The notes: a model not told the origin generated them from the sequence alone. A stretch of 64,000 nt of DNA from G963666945 sp963666945 (GCA_963666945.2 CAXXRT010000016.1:62001-126000); one strand, 5' to 3'. Counted from the first letter of the stretch, positions 9,620 to 19,545 are shown. Translations and numbers: made by a program.

Positions 9620-9973
9620 TACTTATTGGATTTATTTGAATATTTTTTTTGATTATTTTTTTGAAGAATTGAATTTTCTGAATACTGAAAACGAGCTGTG
9701 TTTCAGTTGTGCAATATTAATGATAATTAATGACATTTCAAAAAAATATTTGTTTTTTTTAGAACAATAGTCATTTATACTGAAATAAATCATTAATTTT
9801 CGTTTCCAATTTTCCTAGACTTATTATATTATATATGAGAGTAATATTATACAGATAAATCTTAAGAAATAAATATATGAGAAATTATGAAAATAAAATA
9901 CTCAAATTATTAATATAAAATTAGCAAATTTAAAAATCAATTATTACTTTAGGGCTAACTAATACCTAAACCT
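9620..9973. other. Divergent rho/rpoD intergenic region
   Basis: 354 bp, very AT-rich with many A and T runs. It must hold the promoters of both rho and rpoD, but no confident TAnnTTTG box could be assigned. No RNA gene or repeat was recognised. Confidence 0.5.
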
Positions 9974-10840
9974 ATGAGACAGTTAAAAATAACCAAACAA
10001 ATAACCAACCGGGAGTCACAATCAATAGATAAATACCTTCAGGAGATAGGCAAAATGGAAATGCTTACAGCAGAAGAAGAAGTTGAACTAGCAAGGGAGA
10101 TAAAGAAAGGCAATGATAATGCATTAAAAAAACTTGTAAGAAGCAACTTAAGGTTTGTGGTTTCAGTAGCAAAGCAATATCAAAACCAGGGAATGGCACT
10201 GGCAGATCTTATTAATGAAGGAAATCTGGGACTTATAAAAGCAGCAAAATGTTTTGACGAGACCAGGGGGTTTAAATTCATTTCCTATGCAGTATGGTGG
10301 ATAAGACAATCCATATTGCAATCATTGGCAGAAAACTCCAGATTGGTAAGATTGCCATTGAACAAAATAAGTTCTATAAACAAGATAAACAAAGTTTTTG
10401 CAAAATTGGAGCAAGAGCACCAAAGAGAACCCACAGCAGAAGAGATAGCAGAGATACTTGAAATAACCCCCAAGGAAGTAAAAGAAAACATCAAGGCTTC
10501 CGGAAGACATCTATCCATGGACGCCCCTTTAAAGAGTGATGAAGAAAATAGCCTGTACGATATTTATGTTCCCGCAGAAGATGGGTCTTCTAGTCCTGAT
10601 AACGGTCTTTACAACGAGTCACTCAGAAAAGAAATAGAACGATCGTTATCGACCTTAAACCCCAGAGAGGCACAAATAATCCGCATGTATTATGGTCTGG
10701 GAGATGAATCTTCAAGTTCTCTTGAAGAAATAGGAAAAAACATAGGATTAACCAGCGAACGCGTAAGACAATTAAAAACTAAAGCAATAAAAAAATTAAA
10801 AAACACATACAGGAGTCGACGATTAAAATCGTTCCTTTAA
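9974..10840 (+). CDS. rpoD: Primary sigma factor RpoD (short Bacteroidota type)
   Basis: 288 aa, the usual size of the Bacteroidota housekeeping sigma factor, which lacks the long N-terminal region 1.1 of E. coli sigma-70. It starts with the family-typical MRQLKITKQITNRESQSIDKY. Region 1.2 follows (YLQEIGKMEMLTAEEEVELA), then region 2 with the core-binding and -10 recognition segment (LADLINEGNLGLIKAAKCFDETRGFKF, AVWWIRQSI), region 3 (INKINKVFAKLEQEHQREPT) and region 4 with the helix-turn-helix (LEEIGKNIGLTSERVRQLKTKAI). It directs RNA polymerase to the -33/-7 promoters of this phylum. Transcribed on its own, convergent with the histidine kinase gene downstream. Confidence 0.96.
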   Translation: MRQLKITKQITNRESQSIDKYLQEIGKMEMLTAEEEVELAREIKKGNDNALKKLVRSNLRFVVSVAKQYQNQGMALADLINEGNLGLIKAAKCFDETRGFKFISYAVWWIRQSILQSLAENSRLVRLPLNKISSINKINKVFAKLEQEHQREPTAEEIAEILEITPKEVKENIKASGRHLSMDAPLKSDEENSLYDIYVPAEDGSSSPDNGLYNESLRKEIERSLSTLNPREAQIIRMYYGLGDESSSSLEEIGKNIGLTSERVRQLKTKAIKKLKNTYRSRRLKSFL

Positions 10841-10959
10841 CATCAGAATTTTCCTTTTCGAGCTTATCCCTGTTTCGTATAGGATTGTCTTTGTGAATTT
10901 TCAAATTATCAGCAAGAGACTGCTTATTTCCTGTTGGTATAAGAAAAAATTATAACACA

Positions 10960-12741
10960 TTATTGAGAAGATGGTAGAAAAAGATAAAATTTACTTCCTA
11001 TGTTTATCTCACTTTCTACTTTTATTCTTCCATTATTTTTTTTCATAAACTCATTGCATAAATATAGTCCGAGCCCTGTTCCCCTTTCACCTTTGGTTCC
11101 ATTTCTTATCTTATCAAAAGTCATATCAAAGAGTTTACCAATAAGAGGCTCACTCATACCAATTCCATTATCTTCTATTTTAAGAACAACTTCAGAATTG
11201 CTGTATCCTGAGCTTATCTTTATATCACCGAAAGGTTCAGAGAATTTTATTGCATTAACAAGAATATTTCTAATTACTACTTCCAGCATATTTTCATCTG
11301 CCCACACGCACATACCATCAGGAACAGTTATAGAAATATCGAGTTTTTTCACAGAAATATTAAGAGAATTCTGCTGTATAACCCTATCTATGATTGACTT
11401 TAATACAATGACTCCAGGTTCAAACCTAACATCATTAATATTAGAATTAGACCATTCTAAAAGATTCTCCAAAAGCTGGTAACTACCAGAAGTAGAGTCG
11501 TAAATTATTTTCAAATACTCAAGTCTTTTCTGATCACTAAAGGAATAATATTCATTTATTATCATTTCCAGAAATCCGAGCTGAACATTAAAAGGAGTTT
11601 TTAAATCATGAGCAATTAAAGACAGTAAAATATTCTTAAATTCATTTAACCTGGTAAGCTGAATCTCATTTTTTCTCATTTGTGTAATATCAACTGATAT
11701 ACCCCCAATAATATCACTTTTATTTTCAACATAAACAGGGAACTTAGTTGTTAGCAAATAACAACCATTTATAATATCCTCAAAAGTTTTACTTTTATTT
11801 TCCTTTAAAACACAAAGATCCTGTTCCCTGAACTGATCAAGATCCTCTATTGAGAATTTATGATTCCGTATATTCTTACCAGTATCAGAATGAATATTAA
11901 TATCCTCTTTAAAACTTCTGTTCGCATAAAAGACTTCACCATCCAATCCCCTCATATATGCGTATCCGGGGAAATTGTCAAGAAAAAGAGTGAATTGTTT
12001 ATTTAATTCAGCATATTGATTTTTTGCATTTATATAATCCGTTTCATCAGTATATAGAGCAATTATTTCACCAGTATTAAGTTTACGCACTATATTAGAC
12101 CTCCATCCCGATGGTTGTTTATCCTTACAAAATGAAACAGGATGTTCTTCCGATTTTCCCGTTCTCCATACCCTTTTAAACACATCCAGTAAACCAGTCT
12201 CTGTAACACCTGGGAAAACCTCTGTAAGGCGTTTACCTACAGTATCCTCCCAGTTAACTGACTCAATTATTTGTGCTTCATTATTAATATCTTCAATTAT
12301 AAAATCATTCCCATTATCAACAGCCTTATATACTAATATGCCAACTTTTATATTATTAAATAACACATCGTACCTTTCCTTATAGTATTCTGAGTCATTA
12401 CTTCCGTCCGTCTCATCCTCTTGTATTTCATTAATCAGTAATGAAAATAAAGAATCATCCAATAAAATATTAAAACACACCTGAACCTCTCTCTGACATC
12501 CCTGTTTTAGGACAATATTTTTTTTTAACACCTTCCCAAGAGTCAGATAATTATTTAAAAAGTCATTTATTAATAAGTTAAGATCATTTATTTTTATATA
12601 ATTTGAGAAATGTCTTCCTAAAAAAGAAGGATTTTCAATAGATAAAAGCCGTGCTATATGTTTGTTTACATATTGAACAGCCCCATACTTATCCAAAACC
12701 ATTATGGGTTTATCTATATTTTTAAACAATGAATAATTCAT
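10960..12741 (-). CDS. PAS-domain sensor histidine kinase
   Basis: 593 aa with no signal peptide and no clear membrane segment, so probably a cytoplasmic sensor. At least three PAS-like units precede the kinase core: residues about 1-105 (IDKPIMVLDKYGAVQYVNK), about 120-240 (ending in ALYTDETDYINAKNQY) and about 245-360 (FLDNFPGYAYMRGLDGEVFYANRSF). The HisKA H-box is SLIAHDLKTPFNVQLGFLEM, with the phosphoacceptor His near 376. The HATPase_c part shows the N-box (VVIRNILVNAIKFSE), G1 (IEDNGIGMSE) and G2 (GERGTGLGLYLC). No receiver domain and no response regulator gene are nearby, so it is an orphan kinase of unknown signal. Confidence 0.93.
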   Translation of the reverse strand: MNYSLFKNIDKPIMVLDKYGAVQYVNKHIARLLSIENPSFLGRHFSNYIKINDLNLLINDFLNNYLTLGKVLKKNIVLKQGCQREVQVCFNILLDDSLFSLLINEIQEDETDGSNDSEYYKERYDVLFNNIKVGILVYKAVDNGNDFIIEDINNEAQIIESVNWEDTVGKRLTEVFPGVTETGLLDVFKRVWRTGKSEEHPVSFCKDKQPSGWRSNIVRKLNTGEIIALYTDETDYINAKNQYAELNKQFTLFLDNFPGYAYMRGLDGEVFYANRSFKEDINIHSDTGKNIRNHKFSIEDLDQFREQDLCVLKENKSKTFEDIINGCYLLTTKFPVYVENKSDIIGGISVDITQMRKNEIQLTRLNEFKNILLSLIAHDLKTPFNVQLGFLEMIINEYYSFSDQKRLEYLKIIYDSTSGSYQLLENLLEWSNSNINDVRFEPGVIVLKSIIDRVIQQNSLNISVKKLDISITVPDGMCVWADENMLEVVIRNILVNAIKFSEPFGDIKISSGYSNSEVVLKIEDNGIGMSEPLIGKLFDMTFDKIRNGTKGERGTGLGLYLCNEFMKKNNGRIKVESEINIGSKFYLFLPSSQ

Positions 12742-13132
12742 TCAGTAATATTAATTCAATCCATCAAACTTATTTTCCTAAGGATACCAATCCAAAATAT
12801 CAATTTCACATATCTGACAAGCAGCTATTGTTGTCCATGAATTCTTAAAATTAATAATTTAAAACGAAAAGAAGGCAGTTTAAAGTACAATAATAAAGAA
12901 TTGATTACTAACCCTTAAACAGAACAAGTACAATAAAAAACAAATAAATCAACATAATTAATAATAAAAATTTCTTCTACAAAATAAATTTTAATAAATA
13001 CCAAGAAATACAATATTTGGCCAACAACTATTATTTATTGACAAAGCAATCACAATTATCGACACAAATAAAGAGGTAGAATTAAAATAATGAATTATCT
13101 TCAATAAAAAGATTAACAAATATTTTTTACAA
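12742..13132. other. Intergenic region between M20 hydrolase end and kinase start
   Basis: 391 bp of strongly AT-rich sequence. No ORF, hairpin terminator, RNA or repeat was recognised. It should contain the kinase promoter. Confidence 0.5.
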
Positions 13133-14413
13133 TTAACATATCTCGGAAAATATATTGAAAAATAATTTTACTGAATTAATTAAAACCTTTTCATCTATAT
13201 CAAAATCCGGGGTATGGTGTAAAAGCGTTTTTTCCTGAAAAGAAGCACCTAAACCTATAAAACAAGCTTTACCCCCATATGTCTGCACATGATTCATCAT
13301 TGAAGCAAAATCCTCACTACCCCTGCACACAGAATCACTTAATATAATATTACTAAACATGCCATTTTTTTCAGCTGCATTAAATATCTTTTTTGCCAAC
13401 ATTAAATCACCAACAGCCCCTTTTGCCTCACCCATCTTATTTACAACTAGTTCACAGTTATTCATAACAGCAGATGCATTTAAAACCTGATTGCATCTAC
13501 CCCACAGGAAGTCTTCAACATCAGTATTCTCCCCCCTTAATTCAATCTCAAGTTTAGAATAATCAGGGACAATATTTCTTCCTGTTCCCCCCTCAATTCT
13601 ACCAACATTAATTCTTGAAAAACCATTACTGTTTCTACTAATCGCATGAAGGTTTAAAACTGCATTAGCAGCAGCTATAAGGGCATCATTACCAATCTCG
13701 GGACATATGCCAGCATGACAAGACTTTCCTTTAAATACAGCATCTAATTTATGGGTAGCGGCAGTGCCATCCTGAGAACACACAATTGTACCCAAGGGCA
13801 TATTACTCCATACATGAGAAGCCAATATATAATCAACATTATCAAGAAAACCCGACCTGATAATAGCATCTGCCCCCCTTACCCCCTCTTCTGCAGGCTG
13901 GAAAAGAAGAATAATTGTACCTTTAAAGTCAGATTTACCTTCCGATATTAAATTAGCCAGTCCTAATCCGATAGCCATATGGGCATCATGACCGCAAGAA
14001 TGCATTACCCCATTATTCTTAGAAGCAAAATTATTATAAGCCGGAAAATGGTCCAGGTCGTGACTCTCATTAATGGGCAAAGCATCCATATCAAACCTAC
14101 AGACAACAACCGGTCCATCCCCACACTCCTTTATACCAGCCAGAGCAGTACAATTATTTTTAAAAGGTAATAATTTTTCTTCCCCAAAGATAGCAACAGC
14201 CCTACTCCATGCCTGTTGGTTAGCTGTTTCAGAAGGAAGTCCCAAAAGGTTATCACCAGACATAACCTCTTTTCCCTTTTTAACACAGAATCCCAATCTT
14301 TCCAATTCTTCAGAAATAAATGCAGCAGTTGCATATTCTGTCCATCCAAGCTCGGGAAACATATGAAAATGTCTTCTATAATCTATAACTTTCTCTGATA
14401 ACTCTTTTGCCAT
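13133..14413 (-). CDS. M20D-family amidohydrolase (AbgA / IAA-amino-acid hydrolase-like)
   Basis: 426 aa, no signal peptide, cytoplasmic. M20 zinc-hydrolase motifs are visible: RRHFHMFPELGWTEY near the N-terminus, CRFDMDALP (Asp ligand), HSCGHDAHMA (Cys-His-Asp metal site), FQPAEEGVRGA (catalytic Glu-Glu) and a lid domain opening with KSCHAGICPEIGNDAL. The C-terminal ligand segment is LLHHTPDFDIDEKVL. The length and the insertion after the first motif match the aminobenzoyl-glutamate hydrolase subunit A group better than short hippurate hydrolases. It probably cleaves an N-acyl or N-aroyl amino acid; the substrate cannot be told from sequence. No abgB or abgT partner is adjacent. Confidence 0.88.
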   Translation of the reverse strand: MAKELSEKVIDYRRHFHMFPELGWTEYATAAFISEELERLGFCVKKGKEVMSGDNLLGLPSETANQQAWSRAVAIFGEEKLLPFKNNCTALAGIKECGDGPVVVCRFDMDALPINESHDLDHFPAYNNFASKNNGVMHSCGHDAHMAIGLGLANLISEGKSDFKGTIILLFQPAEEGVRGADAIIRSGFLDNVDYILASHVWSNMPLGTIVCSQDGTAATHKLDAVFKGKSCHAGICPEIGNDALIAAANAVLNLHAISRNSNGFSRINVGRIEGGTGRNIVPDYSKLEIELRGENTDVEDFLWGRCNQVLNASAVMNNCELVVNKMGEAKGAVGDLMLAKKIFNAAEKNGMFSNIILSDSVCRGSEDFASMMNHVQTYGGKACFIGLGASFQEKTLLHHTPDFDIDEKVLINSVKLFFNIFSEIC

Positions 14414-14574
14414 AACAAATATTTTAATACAAAGCTAAGACCTACTACAGAATAATCCCAATAAATACGTATGTTAAAAAATATATATACCATATATATA
14501 CAAAACATATGGATATAAGTTATTAAAGACTCTTCCTCAAGCCAACAAACCCATTTCAGGACCAGCGATATAAA

Positions 14575-14612
14575 TAAAAAAGAGGCCATAACAAAAAACT
14601 AACGACCTCTTT
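14575..14612 (-). terminator. Intrinsic terminator after the zinc-ribbon gene
   Basis: On the minus strand AAAGAGGTC...GGCCTCTTT pairs (one G-U) around an A/T-rich loop and runs into a T-rich tail. It lies 27 bases past the stop of the gene ending at 14639. Confidence 0.75.
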
Positions 14613-14638
14613 CCGAAACAAAACACAAAGAAAAGTAT

Positions 14639-15181
14639 TTAATTCCATGCAACAATTTTCCATAGCTGCCACCATTTAATTTTTTTCTTTCCCTCTTTAT
14701 CCTCTTTTTTGACCTTTCTCAATATTGGTTCCACTTCAACAGATTCTATTGTAATGAAAGACCACCCAAGATCAGGATTATCCTTGTACTCAACAGCCTC
14801 TGAAGTTGTCTCCACCGTAATCCAGTATTCTTCACCAATACCAACAGTATCAGTAGTATGCATTTGCAGTTGTTTTTTAGAGTTACACTCAGGACACTCG
14901 AAGTCATATACATTAGATTTCAAATTCTCTTTCAGCAACAACCGAACTTCATTCTCTTCCAAACTAAATGGTTTTTCATGCCTGCAGATACCACACTTCA
15001 CCTTAACACCTTTAAGAACTACAAGCTCCGTTTTAGGATCGATGCTACCAGCTCCCTCAGAAATCAATTTATAAATTCCGGTAACATTCATAGTCTCGCT
15101 TTTTAATAGTCCCAGGTCAATCAATCGCTGACTCTCCTTTTCCCTGTCAACTTCTTTCAACATCCATTTAATTGCTGTCAT
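14639..15181 (-). CDS. Hypothetical protein with a two-CxxC zinc ribbon
   Basis: 180 aa from the ATG at 15181 (MTAIKWMLKEVDREKESQRL). A frame opening 57 bases upstream is possible but starts with an unlikely hydrophobic extension. I do not recognise the family. Visible: a helical N-terminus, a zinc ribbon with paired cysteines (VKCGICRHEK and FECPECNSKK, about residues 62-65 and 95-98), a segment around GEEYWITVETTSEAVEY that looks like a beta sandwich, and a basic, tryptophan-rich tail (KKIKWWQLWKIVAWN) that could touch membrane or nucleic acid. It has its own terminator and no functional neighbours. Confidence 0.65.
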   Translation of the reverse strand: MTAIKWMLKEVDREKESQRLIDLGLLKSETMNVTGIYKLISEGAGSIDPKTELVVLKGVKVKCGICRHEKPFSLEENEVRLLLKENLKSNVYDFECPECNSKKQLQMHTTDTVGIGEEYWITVETTSEAVEYKDNPDLGWSFITIESVEVEPILRKVKKEDKEGKKKIKWWQLWKIVAWN

Positions 15182-15317
15182 ATGCCAATAATTTAATATT
15201 AATATTTCAATAAGCCTAAAATGCATACATCTCCCCATTGCGTATACGATTCAATCGCGCTAAGTGTTTAGTCTTCAAAAGATTTTCTTTAAGTTCTCCA
15301 TATAATAATCACCTATA

Positions 15318-15349
15318 TTTAGTCATTAGAAATAAAAGTATTACCTTTG
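15318..15349 (+). promoter_or_regulatory. Bacteroidota-type promoter of the thiamine operon
   Basis: A -33 like TTTA (15318-15321) and a -7 box TACCTTTG (15342-15349, matching TAnnTTTG) are separated by 20 bp. The start point would fall near 15356, exactly where the TPP riboswitch P1 stem begins, which supports the call. Confidence 0.65.
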
Positions 15350-15354
15350 TAGCA

Positions 15355-15435
15355 GAAATATGGGGTGCCTTAATATTACGGGCTGAGATCATACCCTTGA
15401 ACCTGATTCTGGTAATTCAGACGTAGGAAATATTT
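15355..15435 (+). ncRNA. TPP riboswitch (THI element)
   Basis: The conserved TPP aptamer core is plain: GGGGTGCC, then GGGCTGAGAT, ATACCCTTGAACCTGAT, CTGGTAAT-CAG and CGTAGGAA, closed by a P1 stem AAATAT/ATATTT. In this family TPP binding lowers expression of the downstream genes. A CCCCA at 15447-15451 can pair with the TGGGG at 15361-15365, a possible antisense switch arm. It precedes the TonB receptor, transporter and pyrophosphokinase genes by about 150 bases. Confidence 0.95.
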
Positions 15436-15581
15436 TGATCGAGACTTCCCCAATTTTTGTTGTTTAAATAAAGAAAAAGAGTTTAAAATCATACTACCCA
15501 GAAAGCAGATAAAAACAAAAGAAATTAAAGTTAATTATTTTGCATATTTCCAATGCTACATGGGTATAATAGAAACAGGAA

Positions 15582-18038
15582 ATGAAACGAGTTTTATCAT
15601 TATCATGCCTTCTGTTTATAGGCATAGCAGTCATTGCACAGAACAATCTTTGTGCAGTTAAGGGGAAAGTAAGCGACGAAGAAGGCAAAGCCCTTGAGAT
15701 GGCCAATGTTGTAATTAAAGAGCTACAAAAGGGAAGTACAACAAACCAAGACGGTGTTTTTTATATAAAGAACATTAAAAAAGGGAAATACACATTATCA
15801 GTAAATTATATGGGCTATGAATCCTATTCGAAATCCCTGACTTTTAATAAAGACATCAACACAGTAAATATTGTACTAAAGAAGAAAAGATTTCTTACAG
15901 AGGATGTTATTGTCAGTGCAACAAGAGCATCATATAAAACACCTGTTGCATTTAAAAATATAGGAAAAGACGAACTACAGAAAGCCAATATAGGAAAAGA
16001 TATTCCTTACCTTCTTGACCAGACCCCATCAGTAGTAGCAACTTCAGAGGCCGGTATCGGAATAGGAAACACAAGCATAAGAGTCAGAGGAACCGATGCA
16101 TCAAGAATAAACGTTACCATAAACGGAATACCACTTAACGACTCCGAATCACACTCTGTATACTGGGTTAACATGCCACATTTCAGTAGTTCTGTAAATA
16201 ATGTACAGATACAAAGAGGAGTTGGTAGTTCAACCAACGGTGCTGCAGCCTTTGGTGCTACTATTAATTTCCAGACTACCGGAATCACGAATGATCCTTA
16301 TGCCAGTGTCGATTTTGCCGGAGGATCTTACAACACATTTATCCGCTCAATCAATCTCGGAACAGGTAAATCCAATAAAGGACTTTCTTTCGATATGAGA
16401 TATAGCGACCTTAAATCAGATGGATATATAAAGCATAGCTTTTCCGACCACAAATCCGCATACTTTTCAGGAAGCTATTACGGAGACAAAACTCTTATTA
16501 AAGCAAATATTATACTTGGAGAGCAGCACACAGGGATTAGTTGGTGGGGAACACCAAAAGAGATGCTTGATACTGACAGAAGGTATAATCCTGCAGGAGT
16601 ATATTTGGATAAAAATGGTAAAGAACATTATTACAAAGACCAAACAGATAATTACTGGCAGAACCACTACCAGTTAATGATATCTCATGCAGTCAATGAG
16701 TCATTAAACCTTAACCTGGCTTTCCATACAACTACCGGTAAAGGATACTATGAGCAATTTAAGGATAGAGATAATTATTTCGCAGATGAAAATATGACTC
16801 TGTCATATTACGGACTTAATCCTGTAGTAATAAATGGAGAGACTATAGACAAGTCAGATATTATAAGACAAAAGCATCTTGATAATATATTCTACGGAGT
16901 GACAACCTCAGCTATATACACAAAAGGAAATTCCAATTTAATTGTTGGAGGAGGAATAAACCGATACGAAGGCGACCATTTTGGTACAGTTTTATGGACA
17001 GAATTCAACGATGGCAGTATTCCTAAAGACCATGAATGGTACCGTAACAGTTCTGTAAAAACCGACGGAAATATCTTTGCAAAGATAAATCAGCAAGTAA
17101 CAGATAAATTAAATGTGTATGCCGACCTTCAATACCGTCATATTTCCTATGAGATGGAAGGACCAGATGATGACGGTGAATTACTTGATCAGGAGCACAA
17201 CTACGATTTTATAAATCCTAAACTGGGAATATTCTACGACATTAACCAAAACTCAAATATTTATGCATCCTTCGCAGTTGCTAACCGTGAGCCTGCACGT
17301 GCTGACATAAAAGATGCATCTAAAAAAGGAGGTAAAGACTTCCCAAAAGAAGAAACTCTTTACGACTACGAGTTAGGTTACAATTACAGGAAAGAGAAGA
17401 TTAATATAGGTATAAATCTTTATTACATGGATTATAAAGATCAGCTTGTTCTTACCGGAGAAAAAAACAGCGTTGGTTATTCTATTATGACCAATGTTAA
17501 AGATAGCTACAGAGCAGGTATAGAGCTTAACGCAACATATAAATTCTGTGATATCTTAAAATGGTCGGCAAATACAACAATGAGCAGAAACAGGATTAAG
17601 GATTACTCAGAGTATGCTAAAGTTTACGATTCTAACTGGAATTATCTTTCCCGCAAATCAGTCAACTACGGTAACACTCAGATATCTTATTCACCTTCTG
17701 TCATTGCCTCTTCAATTATTGAAATCAAACCATTGAAAAACACATCTATAAGTTTAAATTCAAAGTATGTAGGCAAGCAATACTTCGATAATACCCAAAA
17801 CGATGAAAGAAGTATAGATGCATACTTTGTAAATAATCTTTCAATAGACTATATATTTAAATTACCAAAAGTAAAGAATGTTAAACTTCAATTACTGGTA
17901 AACAACATATTCGATATAAAATACGAAAACAATGCCTACGGAGGATACGATTATGTAGAAGATAAAGTGTCTTCGTGGTCGTATTATTTCCCACAGGCAG
18001 GAATTAATTTCATGCTTAAGGCAAGCATTAATTTTTAA
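15582..18038 (+). CDS. TPP-riboswitch-controlled TonB-dependent outer-membrane receptor, probable thiamine uptake
   Basis: 818 aa with a signal peptide (MKRVLSLSCLLFIGIAVIAQ). Order of domains: a CarboxypepD_reg-like beta sandwich (residues about 25-100, GKVSDEEGKALEMANVVI), a TonB-box-like linker (EDVIVSATRA), a plug domain (about 115-225, including IRVRGTDASRINVTINGIPLND and VQIQRGVGSSTNGAAAFGA) and a beta barrel up to the terminal strand ending in ASINF. Family role: energy-dependent uptake across the outer membrane. The riboswitch upstream and the PnuT-like and thiamine-kinase genes downstream make thiamine or a thiamine derivative the likely substrate, as predicted in comparative studies of THI elements in Bacteroidota (there called omr1). 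The stop is 5 bp before the next start, so the two are co-transcribed. Confidence 0.9.
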   Translation: MKRVLSLSCLLFIGIAVIAQNNLCAVKGKVSDEEGKALEMANVVIKELQKGSTTNQDGVFYIKNIKKGKYTLSVNYMGYESYSKSLTFNKDINTVNIVLKKKRFLTEDVIVSATRASYKTPVAFKNIGKDELQKANIGKDIPYLLDQTPSVVATSEAGIGIGNTSIRVRGTDASRINVTINGIPLNDSESHSVYWVNMPHFSSSVNNVQIQRGVGSSTNGAAAFGATINFQTTGITNDPYASVDFAGGSYNTFIRSINLGTGKSNKGLSFDMRYSDLKSDGYIKHSFSDHKSAYFSGSYYGDKTLIKANIILGEQHTGISWWGTPKEMLDTDRRYNPAGVYLDKNGKEHYYKDQTDNYWQNHYQLMISHAVNESLNLNLAFHTTTGKGYYEQFKDRDNYFADENMTLSYYGLNPVVINGETIDKSDIIRQKHLDNIFYGVTTSAIYTKGNSNLIVGGGINRYEGDHFGTVLWTEFNDGSIPKDHEWYRNSSVKTDGNIFAKINQQVTDKLNVYADLQYRHISYEMEGPDDDGELLDQEHNYDFINPKLGIFYDINQNSNIYASFAVANREPARADIKDASKKGGKDFPKEETLYDYELGYNYRKEKINIGINLYYMDYKDQLVLTGEKNSVGYSIMTNVKDSYRAGIELNATYKFCDILKWSANTTMSRNRIKDYSEYAKVYDSNWNYLSRKSVNYGNTQISYSPSVIASSIIEIKPLKNTSISLNSKYVGKQYFDNTQNDERSIDAYFVNNLSIDYIFKLPKVKNVKLQLLVNNIFDIKYENNAYGGYDYVEDKVSSWSYYFPQAGINFMLKASINF

Positions 18039-18043
18039 TTACG

Positions 18044-18640
18044 ATGATAAACTGGTTACAAACACATTATATTGAACTGTTCGGAGTCATAACCGGACTG
18101 ATTTACATATATCTGGAAATAAAGGAAAACATATGGCTATGGCCTGTTGGAATCCTTACATCTGCATTTTTTATTATAGTATTTTTCGATTCCAAGTTCT
18201 ATGCCGATATGGGACTTCAGTTCTATTATCTTGGAGTAAGTGTCTACGGATTATTTATCTGGCTTGCAAAAAGAGACATTGATAATACAGAGATCAAGAT
18301 ACGAAATATCAGGAAAAAGGAACTGATAAAGTACTCCATTGCCACAGTTCTGGTTTATAACGTAATATATTACACACTTGTAAAATTCACCGACTCACCC
18401 CTTCCGGCATGGGATTCATTTACAACAGCCCTTAGTATTATAGCAACCTTTATGCTTGCACATAAAATTATTGAACAATGGTGGGTATGGGTACTGGTAA
18501 ACATTGTCTCATTGGGACTTTATATATATAAAGAGCTTTACCTGACAGCCTTTCTATTTATAGTTTATGCTACAATGGCTGTAGTTGGATATATTGCATG
18601 GAAAAAGTCCATGATTGCAGAAGAAAAAGTAGAAATATAA
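18044..18640 (+). CDS. pnuT: PnuC/PnuT-family inner-membrane transporter, probable thiamine transporter
   Basis: 198 aa, with about seven hydrophobic segments from residue 10 to the end, as in the PnuC family. The early ENIWLWPVGIL segment matches the WxxW-type vitamin-binding signature, and the C-terminal EQWWVWVLVNIVSLGLYIYK repeats that pattern. The family takes up vitamin nucleosides by facilitated diffusion; members within TPP-regulated operons are assigned to thiamine (PnuT). Trapping would come from phosphorylation by the pyrophosphokinase encoded 185 bp downstream. Placed 5 bp after the TonB receptor gene. Confidence 0.88.
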   Translation: MINWLQTHYIELFGVITGLIYIYLEIKENIWLWPVGILTSAFFIIVFFDSKFYADMGLQFYYLGVSVYGLFIWLAKRDIDNTEIKIRNIRKKELIKYSIATVLVYNVIYYTLVKFTDSPLPAWDSFTTALSIIATFMLAHKIIEQWWVWVLVNIVSLGLYIYKELYLTAFLFIVYATMAVVGYIAWKKSMIAEEKVEI

Positions 18641-18825
18641 CGTTCTGATTAGAAGAAAGCGCGCCAGCAAGATATAATTAGAAATAATAAAACATATTAC
18701 TTAAAATCTTTGCTACTTTTGCATTAATTGTAGCGAAGATTTTTTGATAAATAACTAAATACTGCTAATAATAAAGATAAAATACATACCAGTCAAGGAT
18801 AAAGTCTGGAAAGAATACACTAAAG

Positions 18826-19443
18826 ATGAAAGAAGCAATAATAATAGCAAACGGGAGATTTCCCAAATCACAAAGAGTATTGGAGATACTTAAATGTGCT
18901 GAATATATTATATGCTGTGATGGAGCAATCAGAAAACTTGATTCCCACAATATCAGCCCTGATATTATTATCGGAGATATGGATTCTGTTTCAACTCCAC
19001 TATTAATAAAATACAAAAACAAAATATTAAAGGTACCAGAGCAAGATACCAACGACTTAAGTAAATCCTTCAAGTACGCAATAGGACAAGGCTTTGAGAA
19101 AATCACCATTCTTGGGGCAACCGGCAAAAGAGAAGATCATACCCTCGGTAATATATCTCTTTTGTACAGTTACAACCGAATAGTCCCAACACAGATAGTA
19201 AGCGACTATGGAATATGGAGTAGCTGCAAGGAAACAACAGAATTTGAAAGCTATCCGGGCCAGCAAGTCAGCATATTCAGCAATAAACCAGACACAAAAG
19301 TCAACAGCGAAAACCTTAAATATCCACTAAACGGAATGCTGCTCGATGAACAATGGAAAGGCACACTAAACGAAAGCACAGGAGATAACTTCAAAATCAT
19401 CTTTGATAAAGGAGAACTAATTGTTTTCCGCTGTTTTGAATAA
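18826..19443 (+). CDS. thiN: Thiamine pyrophosphokinase
   Basis: 205 aa; converts thiamine + ATP to thiamine diphosphate + AMP, and so traps imported thiamine. Motifs are those of the family: IIANGRFP, CCDGAIRKL, PDIIIGDMDSVS (substrate and Mg site), DTNDLSKSFKYA, ITILGATGKREDHTLGNISLL, followed by the C-terminal beta domain (PGQQVSIFSN, KYPLNGMLLDEQWKGTLNES). Length is normal. Separated from pnuT by 185 bp that contain a TAnnTTTG-like box (TACTTTTG, 18714-18721), so it may have a second, riboswitch-independent promoter. Third gene of the thiamine salvage unit. Confidence 0.93.
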   Translation: MKEAIIIANGRFPKSQRVLEILKCAEYIICCDGAIRKLDSHNISPDIIIGDMDSVSTPLLIKYKNKILKVPEQDTNDLSKSFKYAIGQGFEKITILGATGKREDHTLGNISLLYSYNRIVPTQIVSDYGIWSSCKETTEFESYPGQQVSIFSNKPDTKVNSENLKYPLNGMLLDEQWKGTLNESTGDNFKIIFDKGELIVFRCFE

Positions 19444-19545
19444 AATATTTTCATTTGTATAACTTTATCTGGTACATAATACGTATATATGTTATAATTT
19501 CATTTTAAAAGAAAGAAAAACATATAATATTAAAATTATAAGGGT

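Noticed and set aside
11000..11482. 160-codon plus-strand frame opposite the histidine kinase
   Set aside because: Covers the conserved HATPase motifs on the other strand; Ser/Phe/Ile-rich shadow with no family features.
14383..14589. 68-codon hydrophobic minus-strand frame upstream of the M20 gene
   Set aside because: Overlaps the M20 start in another frame and has no signal-peptide pattern; hydrophobicity follows from AT-rich codons.
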